Counted from the first letter of the stretch, positions 37,790-47,904 are shown. The stretch is 64,000 nt of DNA from Chryseobacterium nakagawai (GCF_900637665.1 NZ_LR134386.1:4332501-4396500); one strand, 5' to 3'. The notes: generated by a model not told the origin, from the letters alone. Made by a program: numbers and translations.

Positions 37790-38773
37790 ATGAAATACGC
37801 AAAAAATATCCTTGAAACTATAGGAAACACACCATTGGTAAAACTTAACAATGTACTGGGTGAAGATTTTCCAGCATTAGTTTTAGCAAAAGTTGAGACA
37901 TTCAACCCTGGGAACTCTGTAAAGGACAGAATGGCTCTTAAAATGATCGAAGATGCCGAGAAAGACGGCAGATTAAAACCTGGAGGAACCATTATTGAGG
38001 GAACTTCCGGAAATACAGGAATGGGATTGGCATTAGCTGCCATCATCAAGGGGTACAAATGTATCTTTGTAACCAATTCCAAACAATCTAAAGAAAAGTG
38101 TGATATTCTTCGTGCTGTAGGTGCTGAAGTAATTGTTTGCCCTACGGATGTGAAGCCTACAGATCCGCGCTCTTATTATTCGGTATCGAAAAGACTGGCT
38201 AAAGAAACAGAAAACGGTTGGTATGTAAACCAATATGACAATCTATCCAACAGAACTGCTCACTATGAGTCTACAGCACCTGAGATCTGGGAACAGACGG
38301 AAGGAAAACTGACTCACTTTGTAGCAGGAGCAGGAACTGGAGGAACTATTACAGGATGTGGAACATTCTTCAAGGAAAAAAATAAGGATATTAAGATAAT
38401 CGGAGTTGACACTTATGGTTCTATCCTTAAGGAGTTCCACGAAACCGGAGAATTACACTACGACCACGCGTATACGTACATCACGGAAGGAATTGGAGAA
38501 GATATCATCCCTGAAAACTATGATATGTCTGTTATTGATCACTTTGAAAAAGTAACGGATAAGGACGGAGCGATCTATGCAAGAAAACTGGCTAAAGAAG
38601 AAGGAATTTTCTGCGGATATTCTGCAGGAAGTGCTATCGCTTCATTAATACAGATGAAAGATCAGTTCACTAAAGATGATGTTATCGTAGTTTTACTTCA
38701 CGACCACGGTTCACGATATGTAGGTAAGATCTACAATGATGAGTGGATGAAGGAAATGGGCTGGCTGGAATAA
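37790..38773 (+). CDS. PLP-dependent cysteine synthase / cystathionine beta-synthase-type enzyme
   Basis: The fold-type II PLP enzyme is shown by the Schiff-base lysine K45 in NPGNSVKDRM, the substrate loop EGTSGNTG and the phosphate-binding GAGTGGTITG. The serine near the C-terminus (CGYSAGSAIAS) binds the PLP ring. The ending GSRYVGKIYNDEWM is more like cystathionine beta-synthase catalytic domains than CysK/CysM. No regulatory CBS pair is present. The enzyme would make cysteine or cystathionine from serine derivatives. It has its own -7 box and a strong terminator. Confidence 0.92.
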   Translation: MKYAKNILETIGNTPLVKLNNVLGEDFPALVLAKVETFNPGNSVKDRMALKMIEDAEKDGRLKPGGTIIEGTSGNTGMGLALAAIIKGYKCIFVTNSKQSKEKCDILRAVGAEVIVCPTDVKPTDPRSYYSVSKRLAKETENGWYVNQYDNLSNRTAHYESTAPEIWEQTEGKLTHFVAGAGTGGTITGCGTFFKEKNKDIKIIGVDTYGSILKEFHETGELHYDHAYTYITEGIGEDIIPENYDMSVIDHFEKVTDKDGAIYARKLAKEEGIFCGYSAGSAIASLIQMKDQFTKDDVIVVLLHDHGSRYVGKIYNDEWMKEMGWLE

Positions 38774-38796
38774 GCCATAAGACTATATTATAAAAT

Positions 38797-38825
38797 AAAA
38801 ATCAGAGCGTTGCTCTGATTTTTTT
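38797..38825. terminator. bidirectional rho-independent terminator
   Basis: The stem aaaatcagagc/gctctgatttt closes a 3-base loop and has a T-run on the plus strand and an A-run on its other side. It lies between the convergent cysteine synthase-type and YcxB-like genes and can stop both. Confidence 0.85.
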
Positions 38826-39351
38826 ATGATTGTATTCTATCTTTTAAAATGGTCTTGAGTAAAGAATAGTCTCTTTCACTCATTGATTTTCTGGGAAACA
38901 TATAGTTGTATTTTCCTTCAAGGGAAATGAAATCATGGCTGCTGTCAAAAAACGTAAAATCCTTCCATTCACTCGTTTCTTTTTCACCATCAATATTGAC
39001 TGTGAAAAAATTCTGTTCAATTCTGATTTCGTAAGCCTTACACTTTTCCAAAATATTCAGGTAGTGATTAACCTGCTTTTTCCATCTTGAGACCTTATTA
39101 ACACTTACAGATAAGTAAACAACACAAAGCAACAAGATAAAACTAAAAAAGTACAAGATACCTTGGCTTTCCTTGTTGAAATTATCTTTCAGAAGAAATG
39201 CAATCAGTAAAATAACAGCAGCAGCAATGGTTGTTATTGTTTTACTTTTTGTGGTAGGAGAAAAAAGCAGACTCCCTTGATTTCCGCTAAAATAAATATC
39301 TTCAAAAATCGCTCTCTCAGGTTTTAAAGTAATCACTTTTTCCTCACTCAT
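38824..39351 (-). CDS. YcxB-like two-helix membrane protein
   Basis: The 175-residue protein has two membrane segments (about residues 38-56 and 65-82, ITTIAAAVILLIAFLL and YFFSFILLLCVVYLSV) followed by a cytoplasmic beta domain with WKDFTFFDSSHDFISLEG and YMFPRKSMSE, the layout of YcxB-like proteins. Function of this family is not established. It lies 33 bp downstream of the CbpM-like gene and may be co-transcribed with the chaperone genes. Confidence 0.75.
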   Translation of the reverse strand: MSEEKVITLKPERAIFEDIYFSGNQGSLLFSPTTKSKTITTIAAAVILLIAFLLKDNFNKESQGILYFFSFILLLCVVYLSVSVNKVSRWKKQVNHYLNILEKCKAYEIRIEQNFFTVNIDGEKETSEWKDFTFFDSSHDFISLEGKYNYMFPRKSMSERDYSLLKTILKDRIQS

Positions 39352-39384
39352 AATATTGTTGCTTTAAAAAGCTACAAAACTAAG

Positions 39385-39687
39385 CTAAATATCTTCATAT
39401 TGGTCACTGATAGCCGAAAGTTTGTTCATCAGCTCTCTGTTTCTCCGTTTTAAAGCATCCAGTTTTTTCAACATATTATGAATAACTTCCAGGCCTGGAA
39501 GATTAATTTCAAGGTCATAATGCCAGTTGGCAAATTTTTCCAGATCCGGCAGGTCTTCATACATGAGGTAATGAACTTCATTTTCAATGTGTATGTTCAG
39601 CAGACCATAATCTACAAGTTCATCAAAAAAGGTGATTTCTATATTGTATATTCTTACGAGTTCTTCCCGTGATATTCTTTCACTCAT
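39385..39687 (-). CDS. cbpM: CbpM-like chaperone modulator
   Basis: A 100-residue MerR-like protein: N-terminal helix-turn-helix-like segment (ISREELVRIYNIEITFFDELVDYGLL), a short beta segment, and a C-terminal helix (LKKLDALKRRNRELMNKL). CbpM binds the J-domain of CbpA and inhibits it. Its position immediately after the cbpA-type gene (3-bp gap) is the main support; sequence similarity alone is modest. Confidence 0.8.
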   Translation of the reverse strand: MSERISREELVRIYNIEITFFDELVDYGLLNIHIENEVHYLMYEDLPDLEKFANWHYDLEINLPGLEVIHNMLKKLDALKRRNRELMNKLSAISDQYEDI

Positions 39688-39690
39688 AGC

Positions 39691-40605
39691 CTAGGAATTT
39701 TTAAGTTGTTCAAAAAGCTCTCTCTGCTTATCGGTAAGGTTAACAGGCATTTTCACTTCGTAGGTTACAAAAAGATCGCCATGTTCCCCGTCTTTCTTAT
39801 AGACAGGAAAACCTTTACCTTTCAGTCTTACAGTCATTCCGCTTTGGGTTTCCGGTTTTACTTTAAGATTAACACTTCCATCCAGTGTATTTACTTTTAC
39901 GTCTCCTCCTAAAACTGCGGTATACAAATCAATAGTAACTTTTGTTTTAAGATCATCACCTACTCTTTCAAAATCAGGATCTACAGGAATATTGAATGTG
40001 ATATAAAGATCACCGTTGGGACCACCATTCACTCCCGGATTTCCATGACCTTTTAATTTAATTTTCTGCCCATCAAAGACTCCGGCAGGAATCGTAATTC
40101 TTACTTTTTTGCCATTGATTTCAAAAGTTTGAGGATGAGTTACGGCAGCATCTCTTAAATTTAGGGTTAATTCTGCCTGTACATCCTGTCCTTTGAACTT
40201 TCCTGAAGCTCTTCCTCTTGAACTTTTACCAAAGCCTCCTGAAGAACCGCCAAACATATTTTGGAAGAAGTCTGAAAAGTCTTCACCTTCACCAAAGTCT
40301 GCCCCGGAATAACCACCACCGTAGTTCTGCTGATGCTGATACTGTCTTTGCTGCTGCTGAGCTTTTTCATACTCTTCACCATGTTTCCAGTTTTCTCCGT
40401 ACTTATCATACTTTGCACGGTTATCCGGATTGCTGAGAACTTCATTAGCTTCATTGAGCTCTTTGAATTTTCTTTCTGATTCTTTATCATCAGGATTAAG
40501 GTCCGGATGTAGCTTTCTGGCCAATTTCCGGTAAGCCTTTTTAATATCATCCTGTGTTGCGCTTTTATCTACGCCCAAAGTTTTATAGTAATCTATATAA
40601 GCCAT
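39691..40605 (-). CDS. cbpA: CbpA-type DnaJ co-chaperone
   Basis: The J-domain is at residues 1-70 with the HPD motif at 33-35 (KLHPDLNP). It is followed by a Gly/Phe-rich linker (about 85-130, with FFQNMFGG) and the two C-terminal peptide-binding domains (about 135-300). The zinc-finger CxxCxGxG repeats of DnaJ are absent, as in CbpA. It stimulates DnaK ATPase and delivers unfolded or nucleoid-linked clients. It is transcribed with the CbpM-like gene from a -7 box close to the start. Confidence 0.95.
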   Translation of the reverse strand: MAYIDYYKTLGVDKSATQDDIKKAYRKLARKLHPDLNPDDKESERKFKELNEANEVLSNPDNRAKYDKYGENWKHGEEYEKAQQQQRQYQHQQNYGGGYSGADFGEGEDFSDFFQNMFGGSSGGFGKSSRGRASGKFKGQDVQAELTLNLRDAAVTHPQTFEINGKKVRITIPAGVFDGQKIKLKGHGNPGVNGGPNGDLYITFNIPVDPDFERVGDDLKTKVTIDLYTAVLGGDVKVNTLDGSVNLKVKPETQSGMTVRLKGKGFPVYKKDGEHGDLFVTYEVKMPVNLTDKQRELFEQLKNS

Positions 40606-40621
40606 AGAAACGATGTTTACT

Positions 40622-40629
40622 CAAATTTA
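40622..40629 (-). promoter_or_regulatory. -7 box of the cbpA-cbpM operon
   Basis: TAAATTTG on the minus strand matches TAnnTTTG and ends 17 bp before the cbpA start codon. Confidence 0.45.
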
Positions 40630-40676
40630 TGAAATTTAGGTCTGAAAATTGCATAACAAAGTGTTAAAAATAAACC

Positions 40677-40684
40677 TATCTTTG
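40677..40684 (+). promoter_or_regulatory. -7 box of the symporter gene
   Basis: TATCTTTG matches TAnnTTTG, 14 bp before the ATG at 40699. A TTG at 40649-40651 could be the -33 element, though the spacing is long. Confidence 0.45.
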
Positions 40685-40698
40685 ATAAAAACCGCTAC

Positions 40699-41898
40699 AT
40701 GAAAGAGGTACTGAAAAACTACTCCGGAATTATATTTTTACTTCTGGGAATCACAATCGGAAGCATTATAGGAATCGTTGCTCCGGGTTTTGTGGAATAC
40801 ATTAAACCGTTGGGAGACATTTTCCTGAATCTTCTCTTTGTAAGTGTTGTACCTTTGGTCTTCTTTGCTGTATCTAATTCTATAGCATCTCTGGAGCAGC
40901 AATCTAAATTCGGGAAGATTATTCTTATTATGGCGCTTACCTTTCTGTTCTTTATTCTTACTGCTGCTGTATTTACGATATGTGCAGTCTATCTGTTTCC
41001 GGTTTCCGGGGTCTCAGGAAGTTCTGAAATGATTACAGAAGCGGCAAATGAGGACAATTGGGGAAATAGAATTGTAAGTTTCTTTACCGTGGGAGAATTC
41101 ACTGCCTTGTTTTCAAGACAAAATATGCTGGCACTCCTTATTTTTGCTTTCATGACAGGTTTTGCAGCCAGAAAAACGGGAGAAGCAGGAAAACCTTTCA
41201 GAGTTTTTATAGCATCAGGATATGAAGTGATGAAGGAACTTCTTTTATTGGTGATGAAACTGGCCCCTATTGGGTTGGGAGCTTATTTCGCCTACCAGGT
41301 TGCTACATTAGGACCACAGCTTTTTGGATTTTATGCTAAACCTTTAGGGTTATATTATGTGGCGGGAATTATTTATTTTCTTGTTTTCTTTTCCATTTAT
41401 GCGTTTATGGCGAGCGGACAGAAAGGAGTGAAAAGTTTTTGGACTAATGCTATTTACCCAACTCTTACTGCAATAAGTACCTGCAGCAGTTTTGCCACTA
41501 TGCCTGCCAATTTACAGGCCGCATCTAAGATTGGAATTCCTAATTCCATTGCTAATCTGGTAATCCCAATTGGGACAACGTTACATAAAAACGGGTCTTC
41601 CATGTCATCAATTATTAAAATCTATGTAGCTTTTTTAATTATTGGAAAAGATTTCTTTGACCCTGCCAACTTACTTTTAGCTTTGGGCATCACTGTTTTT
41701 GTAAGTATTGTAGCTGGTGGAATTCCTAATGGTGGATATATTGGGGAAATGTTAATGATTTCGGTTTATAAATTACCTCAGGAAGCTATTCCGGCGGTGA
41801 TGATTATCGGAACCCTGGTAGATCCTTTAGCGACTGTTTTGAATTCTGTAGGAGATATTGTCGCCGCCATGTTCGTCAACCGGTTTGTCAAAGATTGA
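40699..41898 (+). CDS. dicarboxylate/amino acid:cation symporter (DAACS family)
   Basis: The 399-residue membrane protein has the GltP/GltPh layout: eight hydrophobic helices, the serine-rich re-entrant loop STCSSFATMPANL and the second hairpin GGIPNGGYIGEML, followed by the substrate-binding helix with DPLATVLNSVGD, in which the conserved aspartate and asparagine of the family are seen. It should import glutamate, aspartate or C4-dicarboxylates with Na+ or H+. It is monocistronic and divergent from cbpA. Confidence 0.93.
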   Translation: MKEVLKNYSGIIFLLLGITIGSIIGIVAPGFVEYIKPLGDIFLNLLFVSVVPLVFFAVSNSIASLEQQSKFGKIILIMALTFLFFILTAAVFTICAVYLFPVSGVSGSSEMITEAANEDNWGNRIVSFFTVGEFTALFSRQNMLALLIFAFMTGFAARKTGEAGKPFRVFIASGYEVMKELLLLVMKLAPIGLGAYFAYQVATLGPQLFGFYAKPLGLYYVAGIIYFLVFFSIYAFMASGQKGVKSFWTNAIYPTLTAISTCSSFATMPANLQAASKIGIPNSIANLVIPIGTTLHKNGSSMSSIIKIYVAFLIIGKDFFDPANLLLALGITVFVSIVAGGIPNGGYIGEMLMISVYKLPQEAIPAVMIIGTLVDPLATVLNSVGDIVAAMFVNRFVKD

Positions 41899-41921
41899 TG
41901 AATAATATCAAATTTTAAAAT

Positions 41922-42305
41922 TTATTCGCTTCTCTTTACCGCCTCAAGGTTTTTATATTCTTCAGGAGTAAAAAGCCTGTATTGTACTTTGAATGTCTTT
42001 CCGAGCGGAGTTTCTAATGAGAAACCTCCGGGTCCGAAACCGTCTGTCACATCAAGGGTAAAATGGGAATATTTCCAATATTCAAAAAGATCACGGTCTA
42101 TCCAGAATTCGTGTCCATTAATTGTTCCAATCATGGCATCATTCATTCTTGGGAAAAAGCCTCCTTTTTCGAAACATTGTGGTTGAGTTCCTTCACAGCA
42201 GCCTCCTGCCTGGTAAAACATGAGAGCACCATATTTTTCTTCAAGTTCACGAATGACTTCAAGAGCATTTTCTGTTGCAGAAAGTCTTGTTATTTTTGTT
42301 TCCAT
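41922..42305 (-). CDS. DUF779 protein associated with aldehyde dehydrogenase
   Basis: The 127-residue protein shows the DUF779 core: FYQAGGCCEGTQPQCF with three cysteines that may bind metal, WKYSHFTLDVTDGFGPGGFS, and the C-terminal GKTFKVQYRLFTPEE. In many bacteria this family lies next to aldehyde dehydrogenase genes, and here it follows an alcohol dehydrogenase and an aldehyde dehydrogenase. It is likely an accessory factor of the pathway. Its biochemical role is unknown. Confidence 0.9.
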   Translation of the reverse strand: METKITRLSATENALEVIRELEEKYGALMFYQAGGCCEGTQPQCFEKGGFFPRMNDAMIGTINGHEFWIDRDLFEYWKYSHFTLDVTDGFGPGGFSLETPLGKTFKVQYRLFTPEEYKNLEAVKRSE

Positions 42306-42377
42306 TTTATTGTTTTAAAGGCATTTATAAAAGATCCCGGAAAATAAACTTTTAACCGGGATCAATCACTTCATTAT

Positions 42378-43412
42378 TTAATTTGAGCCTGCAATATCTA
42401 ATACGATTCTGCCATCGATCTGGCCTTTTTTCATTTTATCAAAGACATCATTAATATCTTCTAGTTTTGCTGAGGTTACTGTAGCTTTTACTAGTCCTTC
42501 ATTAGCAAAGTCCAATGCTTCCTGTAAATCTTTTCTGGTTCCTACAATGGATCCTCTTACGGTAATTCTCTTTAATACAGTTTCAAAAATCGGAAGTTCA
42601 AAAGATCCGGGCGGCAATCCATTGAGAGCAATAGTCCCCTTTCTTCTTAAAACATCTATCCCTTGTTTAAAAGCAATTGGTGAAACAGCAGTAATCAATG
42701 CCCCATGCATTCCTCCTACTTCCTTATGTAAATACTCGCCAGGATCTGTATTTTTTGCATTAACAACCAGATCTGCGCCTAGTTTTTTTGCCAATTCAAG
42801 TTTATCATCTGCGACATCAATAGCAGCTACATGCATTCCCATCGCTTTTGCATATTGGACTGCTACATGTCCCAATCCGCCAATTCCTGAGATGGCAACC
42901 CATTCCCCAGGTTTGGTTTCAGTCTCTTTTAGTCCCTTATAAACTGTTACTCCTGCACATAAAATGGGAGCAATCTCCAGAAAGTTTACATCTGACTTTA
43001 AGTGTCCTACATATCTTGAATCTGCAATCACATATTCCGCAAATCCTCCGTCTACGCTATACCCTCCATTTTTCTGAGCTTCACAAAGTGTTTCCCATCC
43101 TGTAATACAGTAATCACAGCAACCGCAAGCACTGTAAAGCCATGGCACTCCTACTGCATCGCCTTCTTTTACAAAAGCTTCAGGCCCGCAAGCTACTACA
43201 ATTCCTACTCCTTCATGCCCGGGAATAAGCGGCATTTTGGGCTTAGCCGGCCAGTCTCCGTCTACTGCATGTAAATCTGTATGGCAAACACCGCAGGCTA
43301 TAACCTTTACCAGTACTTCATATCTTCCAGGGGTTCTAACAGGAACTTCTTCAATCTTCAGGGGCTGGCCATAGCCTTGAACTACCGCAGCCTTCATCGT
43401 TTTTGGGATCAT
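42378..43412 (-). CDS. adhP: zinc-dependent alcohol dehydrogenase, AdhP type
   Basis: Medium-chain dehydrogenase signatures are clear: catalytic zinc ligands in [10 protein letters not shown] and GHEGVGIV, the structural zinc cysteines in [15 protein letters not shown], and the NAD-binding [13 protein letters not shown]. The length (344 residues) fits AdhP-type enzymes that interconvert ethanol and acetaldehyde with NAD. It is followed by DUF779 and preceded, after a GC-rich repeat, by the aldehyde dehydrogenase gene, forming an alcohol-to-acid oxidation module. Confidence 0.93.
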   Translation of the reverse strand: MIPKTMKAAVVQGYGQPLKIEEVPVRTPGRYEVLVKVIACGVCHTDLHAVDGDWPAKPKMPLIPGHEGVGIVVACGPEAFVKEGDAVGVPWLYSACGCCDYCITGWETLCEAQKNGGYSVDGGFAEYVIADSRYVGHLKSDVNFLEIAPILCAGVTVYKGLKETETKPGEWVAISGIGGLGHVAVQYAKAMGMHVAAIDVADDKLELAKKLGADLVVNAKNTDPGEYLHKEVGGMHGALITAVSPIAFKQGIDVLRRKGTIALNGLPPGSFELPIFETVLKRITVRGSIVGTRKDLQEALDFANEGLVKATVTSAKLEDINDVFDKMKKGQIDGRIVLDIAGSN

Positions 43413-43520
43413 ATTTTATTTTTTGGATGAGTTTTTATCATAGTTATTTGAGTAATTATCCAATTCTCATTTTTAAAATTTACTTTTTAGTGTAGTATGT
43501 ATATTAATAGTATTCTTTTT

Positions 43521-43645
43521 GCGTGAGGGATAGTAAGGGCGGCGAGGAACGAGCCGGTGCGCAATGTAATGAAGCACCAAAACGCAGTGAAGCCCTGCAT
43601 AGCCCGACCGTTTGCCTTGGGAAAAGCCAAGGCAATCGGGCACGT
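43521..43645. repeat. GC-rich interspersed repeat element with nested hairpins
   Basis: About 125 bp of clearly higher GC than its surroundings sit between the aldehyde and alcohol dehydrogenase genes. It contains a 9-bp stem ttgccttgg/ccaaggcaa (43612-43620 and 43627-43635) enclosed by gcccga/tcgggc (43602-43607 and 43636-43641), plus ggtgc/gcacc at 43556-43578. It codes for nothing obvious. I recall near-identical elements in other Chryseobacterium intergenic regions, so it is likely a dispersed REP-like element; that is memory, not a search. Confidence 0.7.
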
Positions 43646-43656
43646 CCTACATAATA

Positions 43657-45186
43657 TTAAAAGAAACCTAACTTATTTTTGTTATAGGAGATCAGCATAT
43701 TTTTAGTCTGACGATAATGATCTAGCATCATTTTATGATTCTCCCTTCCAATTCCGGATTGCTTATATCCTCCAAAAGGAGCTCCTGCCGGATATGAGTG
43801 GTATTGATTTACCCAAACTCTTCCTGCCTCAATTTGACGTGGAATATTGTATAGCTGGTGTGCATCTCTCGTCCACACTCCTGCTCCTAATCCGTAGATA
43901 GTATCATTGGCAATTTTTACCGCATCTTCTTCATCCTTAAAAGTAGTAAACGCCAATACAGGACCGAAGATCTCTTCCTGGAAAATTCTCATTTTATTAT
44001 TTCCTTTGAAGATTGTTGGCTGAATATAATATCCGTCTTCCAAGTCTTCTCCAAGGTGATTTACCTCTCCTCCTACCAATACTTCAGCGCCTTCATCTAC
44101 CCCCAGCTGGATATAGGAAAGGATCTTTTCTTTTTGAATTTTTGAGGCCTGGGCTCCCATCATTACAGTTTTATCCAATGGGTTACCTACTTTGATGGCT
44201 TTTACCCTCTCAATCACTCTTTCGATGAAGGCATCTGCTATCCCTTCCTGAACCAACAGTCTTGACGGACATGTACAGATTTCTCCCTGATTAAGAGCAA
44301 AAAGAACAGCACCTTCAATGGCTTTATCTAAGAATTCATCATCAGCATCCATCACAGAGTTAAAGAAAACATTAGGTGATTTTCCGCCCAACTCCAGCGT
44401 TACAGGAATAATATTTTCTGTTGCATACTGCATTACCAAACGTCCTGTAGCTGTAGATCCGGTGAAAGCTGCTTTGGAAACTTTAGGATTCGTTACCAGT
44501 GCTCTTCCAAGCTCTGCACCGAAGCCGTTCACAATATTGACAACTCCAGCGGGTAAGAGATCTCCTATCAGTTCCATGAGGATCATAATAGAAACAGGAG
44601 TACTTTCTGCAGGCTTTAAAACCACGCAATTTCCAGCAGCTAATGCCGGGGCCAGCTTCCAGGTTGCCATAAGAATCGGGAAGTTCCATGGAATAATCTG
44701 AGCAATAACCCCCAGAGGCTCATGAACGATCAGAGATACGGTATCTTTGTCTAATTCATTGTGAGACCCTTCTTCTGAACGGATAACAGATGCGAAATAC
44801 CTGAAATGATCAATAGCCAGAGGAAGATCAGCAGCTAGAGTTTCTCTTACTGCTTTACCGTTATCTATGGTTTCTACTGTGGCAAGGTATTCTAAATTTT
44901 GCTCTATCCTGTCTGCAATTTTATTAAGAATAATACTTCTTTCTGTTGCTGATGTATGCTTCCAAGTCTGAAATGCTTTGTCAGCTGCATCTACAGCCAG
45001 CTCCAAATCTTCTTTAGAGGAATGGGCTACCTGGGTAAAATTCTTACCGTCAACAGGTGAAACCACGTCAAAATATTGCCCTTTAACGGGAGGTGTGAAT
45101 TTCCCGTCAATATAATTATCGTATCTGCTTTTGAACTCGGGACGCTGTAGAAGAGTCGTTGATTTTGTTTCTGTAAGAGTACTCAT
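43657..45186 (-). CDS. NAD-dependent aldehyde dehydrogenase (AldB/ExaC type)
   Basis: The 509-residue protein has the ALDH hallmark residues: general base E265 in LELGGKSPN, the catalytic cysteine C304 in [11 protein letters not shown] (with a second Cys two residues on), N168 in PWNFP, and the GSTATG NAD loop. The CTCPSR variant and C-terminal [15 protein letters not shown] place it with acetaldehyde dehydrogenases of the AldB/ExaC group, which commonly neighbour DUF779. It oxidises acetaldehyde or related aldehydes to acids. The AraC regulator is divergent. Confidence 0.95.
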   Translation of the reverse strand: MSTLTETKSTTLLQRPEFKSRYDNYIDGKFTPPVKGQYFDVVSPVDGKNFTQVAHSSKEDLELAVDAADKAFQTWKHTSATERSIILNKIADRIEQNLEYLATVETIDNGKAVRETLAADLPLAIDHFRYFASVIRSEEGSHNELDKDTVSLIVHEPLGVIAQIIPWNFPILMATWKLAPALAAGNCVVLKPAESTPVSIMILMELIGDLLPAGVVNIVNGFGAELGRALVTNPKVSKAAFTGSTATGRLVMQYATENIIPVTLELGGKSPNVFFNSVMDADDEFLDKAIEGAVLFALNQGEICTCPSRLLVQEGIADAFIERVIERVKAIKVGNPLDKTVMMGAQASKIQKEKILSYIQLGVDEGAEVLVGGEVNHLGEDLEDGYYIQPTIFKGNNKMRIFQEEIFGPVLAFTTFKDEEDAVKIANDTIYGLGAGVWTRDAHQLYNIPRQIEAGRVWVNQYHSYPAGAPFGGYKQSGIGRENHKMMLDHYRQTKNMLISYNKNKLGFF

Positions 45187-45329
45187 ATCAGTATTTATTT
45201 TAATTTTTCAATACTGCCAAATTACACGGATGTGTGAACAACCCATAGCACAATCGTATAAAAAAAGTGCAAAATAGTACAGAACTTAATTTTATTATTT
45301 TCTTAACAGCAACGTTGATTCAAATTTAT

Positions 45330-45337
45330 TATATTTG
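45330..45337 (+). promoter_or_regulatory. -7 box of the AraC regulator gene
   Basis: TATATTTG matches TAnnTTTG, 29 bp before the ATG at 45367. It lies in the 180-bp gap shared with the divergent aldehyde dehydrogenase gene. Confidence 0.4.
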
Positions 45338-45366
45338 AGTCACTGCCCTTATCAAAAAATTTAGAA

Positions 45367-46293
45367 ATGAATAACAATAGTAAGATTTTATTAAATACTC
45401 CTGAATTACGTAAGGAAAACCAACTATTGAGTCTTGTTGAAAACCAGACAAAATTCAATCTAAATAATTGTGAGTTCAGTATCTACGAAACGCATAAAAC
45501 GGCTTTTGGAGTGAAACTTCATTTTGAAAATATTGCCTTTACAGCAATGCTGAGAGGTAAAAAACATATGAAGCTGGATAATAAGACCAATTATTTTGAC
45601 TATTTCCCTGGTGAAAGCATTTTAGTAGCTCCCGGTGAAACCATGGTTATTGATTTTCCTGATGCTGACAACACTCCTACACAATGCATCTCTTTAAGTT
45701 TGAATCATGATTTTATAGAGGATTCTCTTAATTATTTAAACTATCATCTCCCCAAGATAGATGAATCCTCACAATGGAATATTCAGCTGGATGAATATTT
45801 TCTCTTTAACAATCAGGCATTGGCATCTGCCACCAACAATATTATGAGAATCGCTATGGATGATAATTCCCAAAAGGATATCATGGCCGATTTCGCATTG
45901 AAAGAACTTCTGATCCGGCTTATGCAAACACAGGCCAGAAGTATGGTGGAAAGAAATATTGTAAAGAATAAATCGAGGATTGGATTTGTAGTGGATTATA
46001 TTAAAAGAAATCTACACCAGAAACTGTCTATTGAGAGTATTGCGAAACTTGCTTATGTGAGTAAATCGAATTTTTTCAAAATGTTCAAAGATGAACTAGG
46101 TACTTCTCCGAATGATTTTATTCTACAGGAAAGAATCAGTAAGGCCAAAGAATTACTGGCTACTCAAAACAGCATTAAAGAAACAGCCTACCAAACAGGA
46201 TTTTCGGATACCAATTATTTTACCCGGGTTTTTAAGCAGTTGGAAGGAATAACACCGAAGAGTTATCAAAATAGGATGATTGTACGAGAATAA
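45367..46293 (+). CDS. AraC-family transcriptional regulator
   Basis: The C-terminal 100 residues carry two helix-turn-helix motifs typical of AraC/XylS proteins (LSIESIAKLAYVSKSNFFKM and IKETAYQTGFSDTNYFTRVF), ending ITPKSYQNR. The N-terminal 190 residues are a cupin-like sensor region (FPGESILVAPGETMVIDFP). It is divergent from the aldehyde dehydrogenase gene, so it is the probable activator of the aldehyde/alcohol cluster in response to alcohol- or aldehyde-derived signals. Confidence 0.93.
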   Translation: MNNNSKILLNTPELRKENQLLSLVENQTKFNLNNCEFSIYETHKTAFGVKLHFENIAFTAMLRGKKHMKLDNKTNYFDYFPGESILVAPGETMVIDFPDADNTPTQCISLSLNHDFIEDSLNYLNYHLPKIDESSQWNIQLDEYFLFNNQALASATNNIMRIAMDDNSQKDIMADFALKELLIRLMQTQARSMVERNIVKNKSRIGFVVDYIKRNLHQKLSIESIAKLAYVSKSNFFKMFKDELGTSPNDFILQERISKAKELLATQNSIKETAYQTGFSDTNYFTRVFKQLEGITPKSYQNRMIVRE

Positions 46294-46364
46294 AATTGAA
46301 TAGATTGAAGACATGGGTTTATACCATCCTTTTTACTTCATTTAATTCTGATTATCAAATTCAA

Positions 46365-46397
46365 ATAAAAAAAGAGCTCCATTTTCATGGAGCTCTT
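46365..46397. terminator. rho-independent terminator between convergent genes
   Basis: The 11-bp stem aagagctccat/atggagctctt closes a TTTC loop. On the minus strand it is followed by a T-run, so it mainly serves the SusD-like gene ending at 46424; on the plus strand it may help stop the AraC gene. Confidence 0.85.
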
Positions 46398-46423
46398 CTT
46401 ATGTATATTAAAAATATTAATTC

Positions 46424-47890
46424 TTAATAACCGTCATTCTGCTTAATGTTCGGGTTAGCCTGAATTGCATTGACAGGAATTGGCCATTGCCATAAATCGC
46501 TAGTAGATGAAAGCGTTTGGGTAAGTGCTTTTGACCCACTACCATCAGCAATATCTCCTTTACCAGATCTTTGAACGGAAAGACCTAATCTTTTTAGGGT
46601 ATACCATCTGTCATTTTCAAAGGCAAGCTCTAATCTTCTTTCTTTCAGGATAGCATCTAAAAGAGCCGATCCAGCTTCTGTTCCAGGAGTAAATGAAGTA
46701 TATCTTTCTTTTCTCAACTGGTTTAGTAAAGTAAGAGCTGTCCCTGCGTCGCCTGATCTGTAAGATGCTTCTGCTACGTTCAGTAATACTTCAGCAGTTC
46801 TCAGATATTTAACTGGAACAATGTTCACTGGTCCACCGTTACCTGCATATTTTGTAATATGGTTGTACATTTTTTTGTTGTACAAAGCTGTAGTAAAATA
46901 AGTAGTTTTTCTTACGTCATTAGCAGCAAAAGAGTTGAAGAAAGCATAATCTGCAACAAATTCTGATCTGTATTGACCGTCAATTAACTGGTTATAGGCA
47001 ACCCCTACTGTATTACGCTCAGGTGCTGCATTTGAGATCTGGAATAAAACTCCGTCGGCAATTTTAGCCAATCCTTCGTTTTCTTTCCAGATTCTGTTGA
47101 AGTTATCCAACGTTGTAACACTTGGTGAAAGTCCTAATGCTAACTGACCATATTTTACAGTATTAGCATAGTCTCCCATGTAAAGATATACTCTTGATAA
47201 TAATCCGTATACAGCAGCTTTACTGAATCTTCCTTTATCAGCGTCATTCTGAGTAATTTTATCAGCAGCAAATAATAAGTCATTAACTACTTTTGTATAC
47301 GACTCAGCTACTGATAAACTTCTAGATGAATTATTATTCAAAGGATTAAAAGATTCAGAATAATAAATACCGTATTGGTTCTTTGCTGATGATTTTTGTG
47401 TAGGGATTACAGAGTAAGCTCTTAAGATATCGAAATGAGCTGCTGCTCTGATTGCTCTAGCTTCAGCCTCTATATTATCTTTTTGAATACCAGCTAATAC
47501 TCCATTATTTAAATAAGAAAGAACAAAGTTAGCTCTGCTTACTACCGCATATGCAGCACTAAACAACCCTGTCGTCTGTGAATTATCTGAAGAGAATTCA
47601 AAGTTTGAAGCTGCAGCGTTAGAGTTTCTTCCTCCATCTGAAATAATAAGGTTATCTGTAGTAAGGTCACCCATAATAAGCTGACTACCTGTATCACTAG
47701 TATAATAACCTCCGCTTTTAAATGCCGTATAAGCTCCATCTAAAGCCTGTCTGAAAGATTCAGGTCTAGTCATTGCCTGCTCCTCTGCTTCATTCACTGA
47801 TGAAATCTGATCCAAATTTCTTTCACAAGACGTTAACGATACAAAAACAGTCAACGCAGCTAAACTTATTTTTATTATATTCTTTTTCAT
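46424..47890 (-). CDS. RagB/SusD-family lipoprotein
   Basis: The ATG at 47890 gives a lipoprotein signal (VFVSLTSC, Cys near residue 22). The SusD fold is shown by ARAIRAAAHFDILRAYSVIP, the repeated helical hairpins, and ERRLELAFENDRWYTLKRLG near the C-terminus. It caps the adjacent SusC channel and binds the imported ligand at the cell surface. It starts 14 bp after the SusC stop and ends at a strong terminator. No hydrolase gene is nearby to suggest the substrate. Confidence 0.95.
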   Translation of the reverse strand: MKKNIIKISLAALTVFVSLTSCERNLDQISSVNEAEEQAMTRPESFRQALDGAYTAFKSGGYYTSDTGSQLIMGDLTTDNLIISDGGRNSNAAASNFEFSSDNSQTTGLFSAAYAVVSRANFVLSYLNNGVLAGIQKDNIEAEARAIRAAAHFDILRAYSVIPTQKSSAKNQYGIYYSESFNPLNNNSSRSLSVAESYTKVVNDLLFAADKITQNDADKGRFSKAAVYGLLSRVYLYMGDYANTVKYGQLALGLSPSVTTLDNFNRIWKENEGLAKIADGVLFQISNAAPERNTVGVAYNQLIDGQYRSEFVADYAFFNSFAANDVRKTTYFTTALYNKKMYNHITKYAGNGGPVNIVPVKYLRTAEVLLNVAEASYRSGDAGTALTLLNQLRKERYTSFTPGTEAGSALLDAILKERRLELAFENDRWYTLKRLGLSVQRSGKGDIADGSGSKALTQTLSSTSDLWQWPIPVNAIQANPNIKQNDGY

Positions 47891-47904
47891 AAAGCTATTC
47901 AATA

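Noticed and set aside
37763..38825. Cysteine synthase-type enzyme as part of a siderophore or staphyloferrin-like cluster
   Set aside because: The C-terminal sequence fits cystathionine beta-synthase and no partner biosynthesis gene is nearby.
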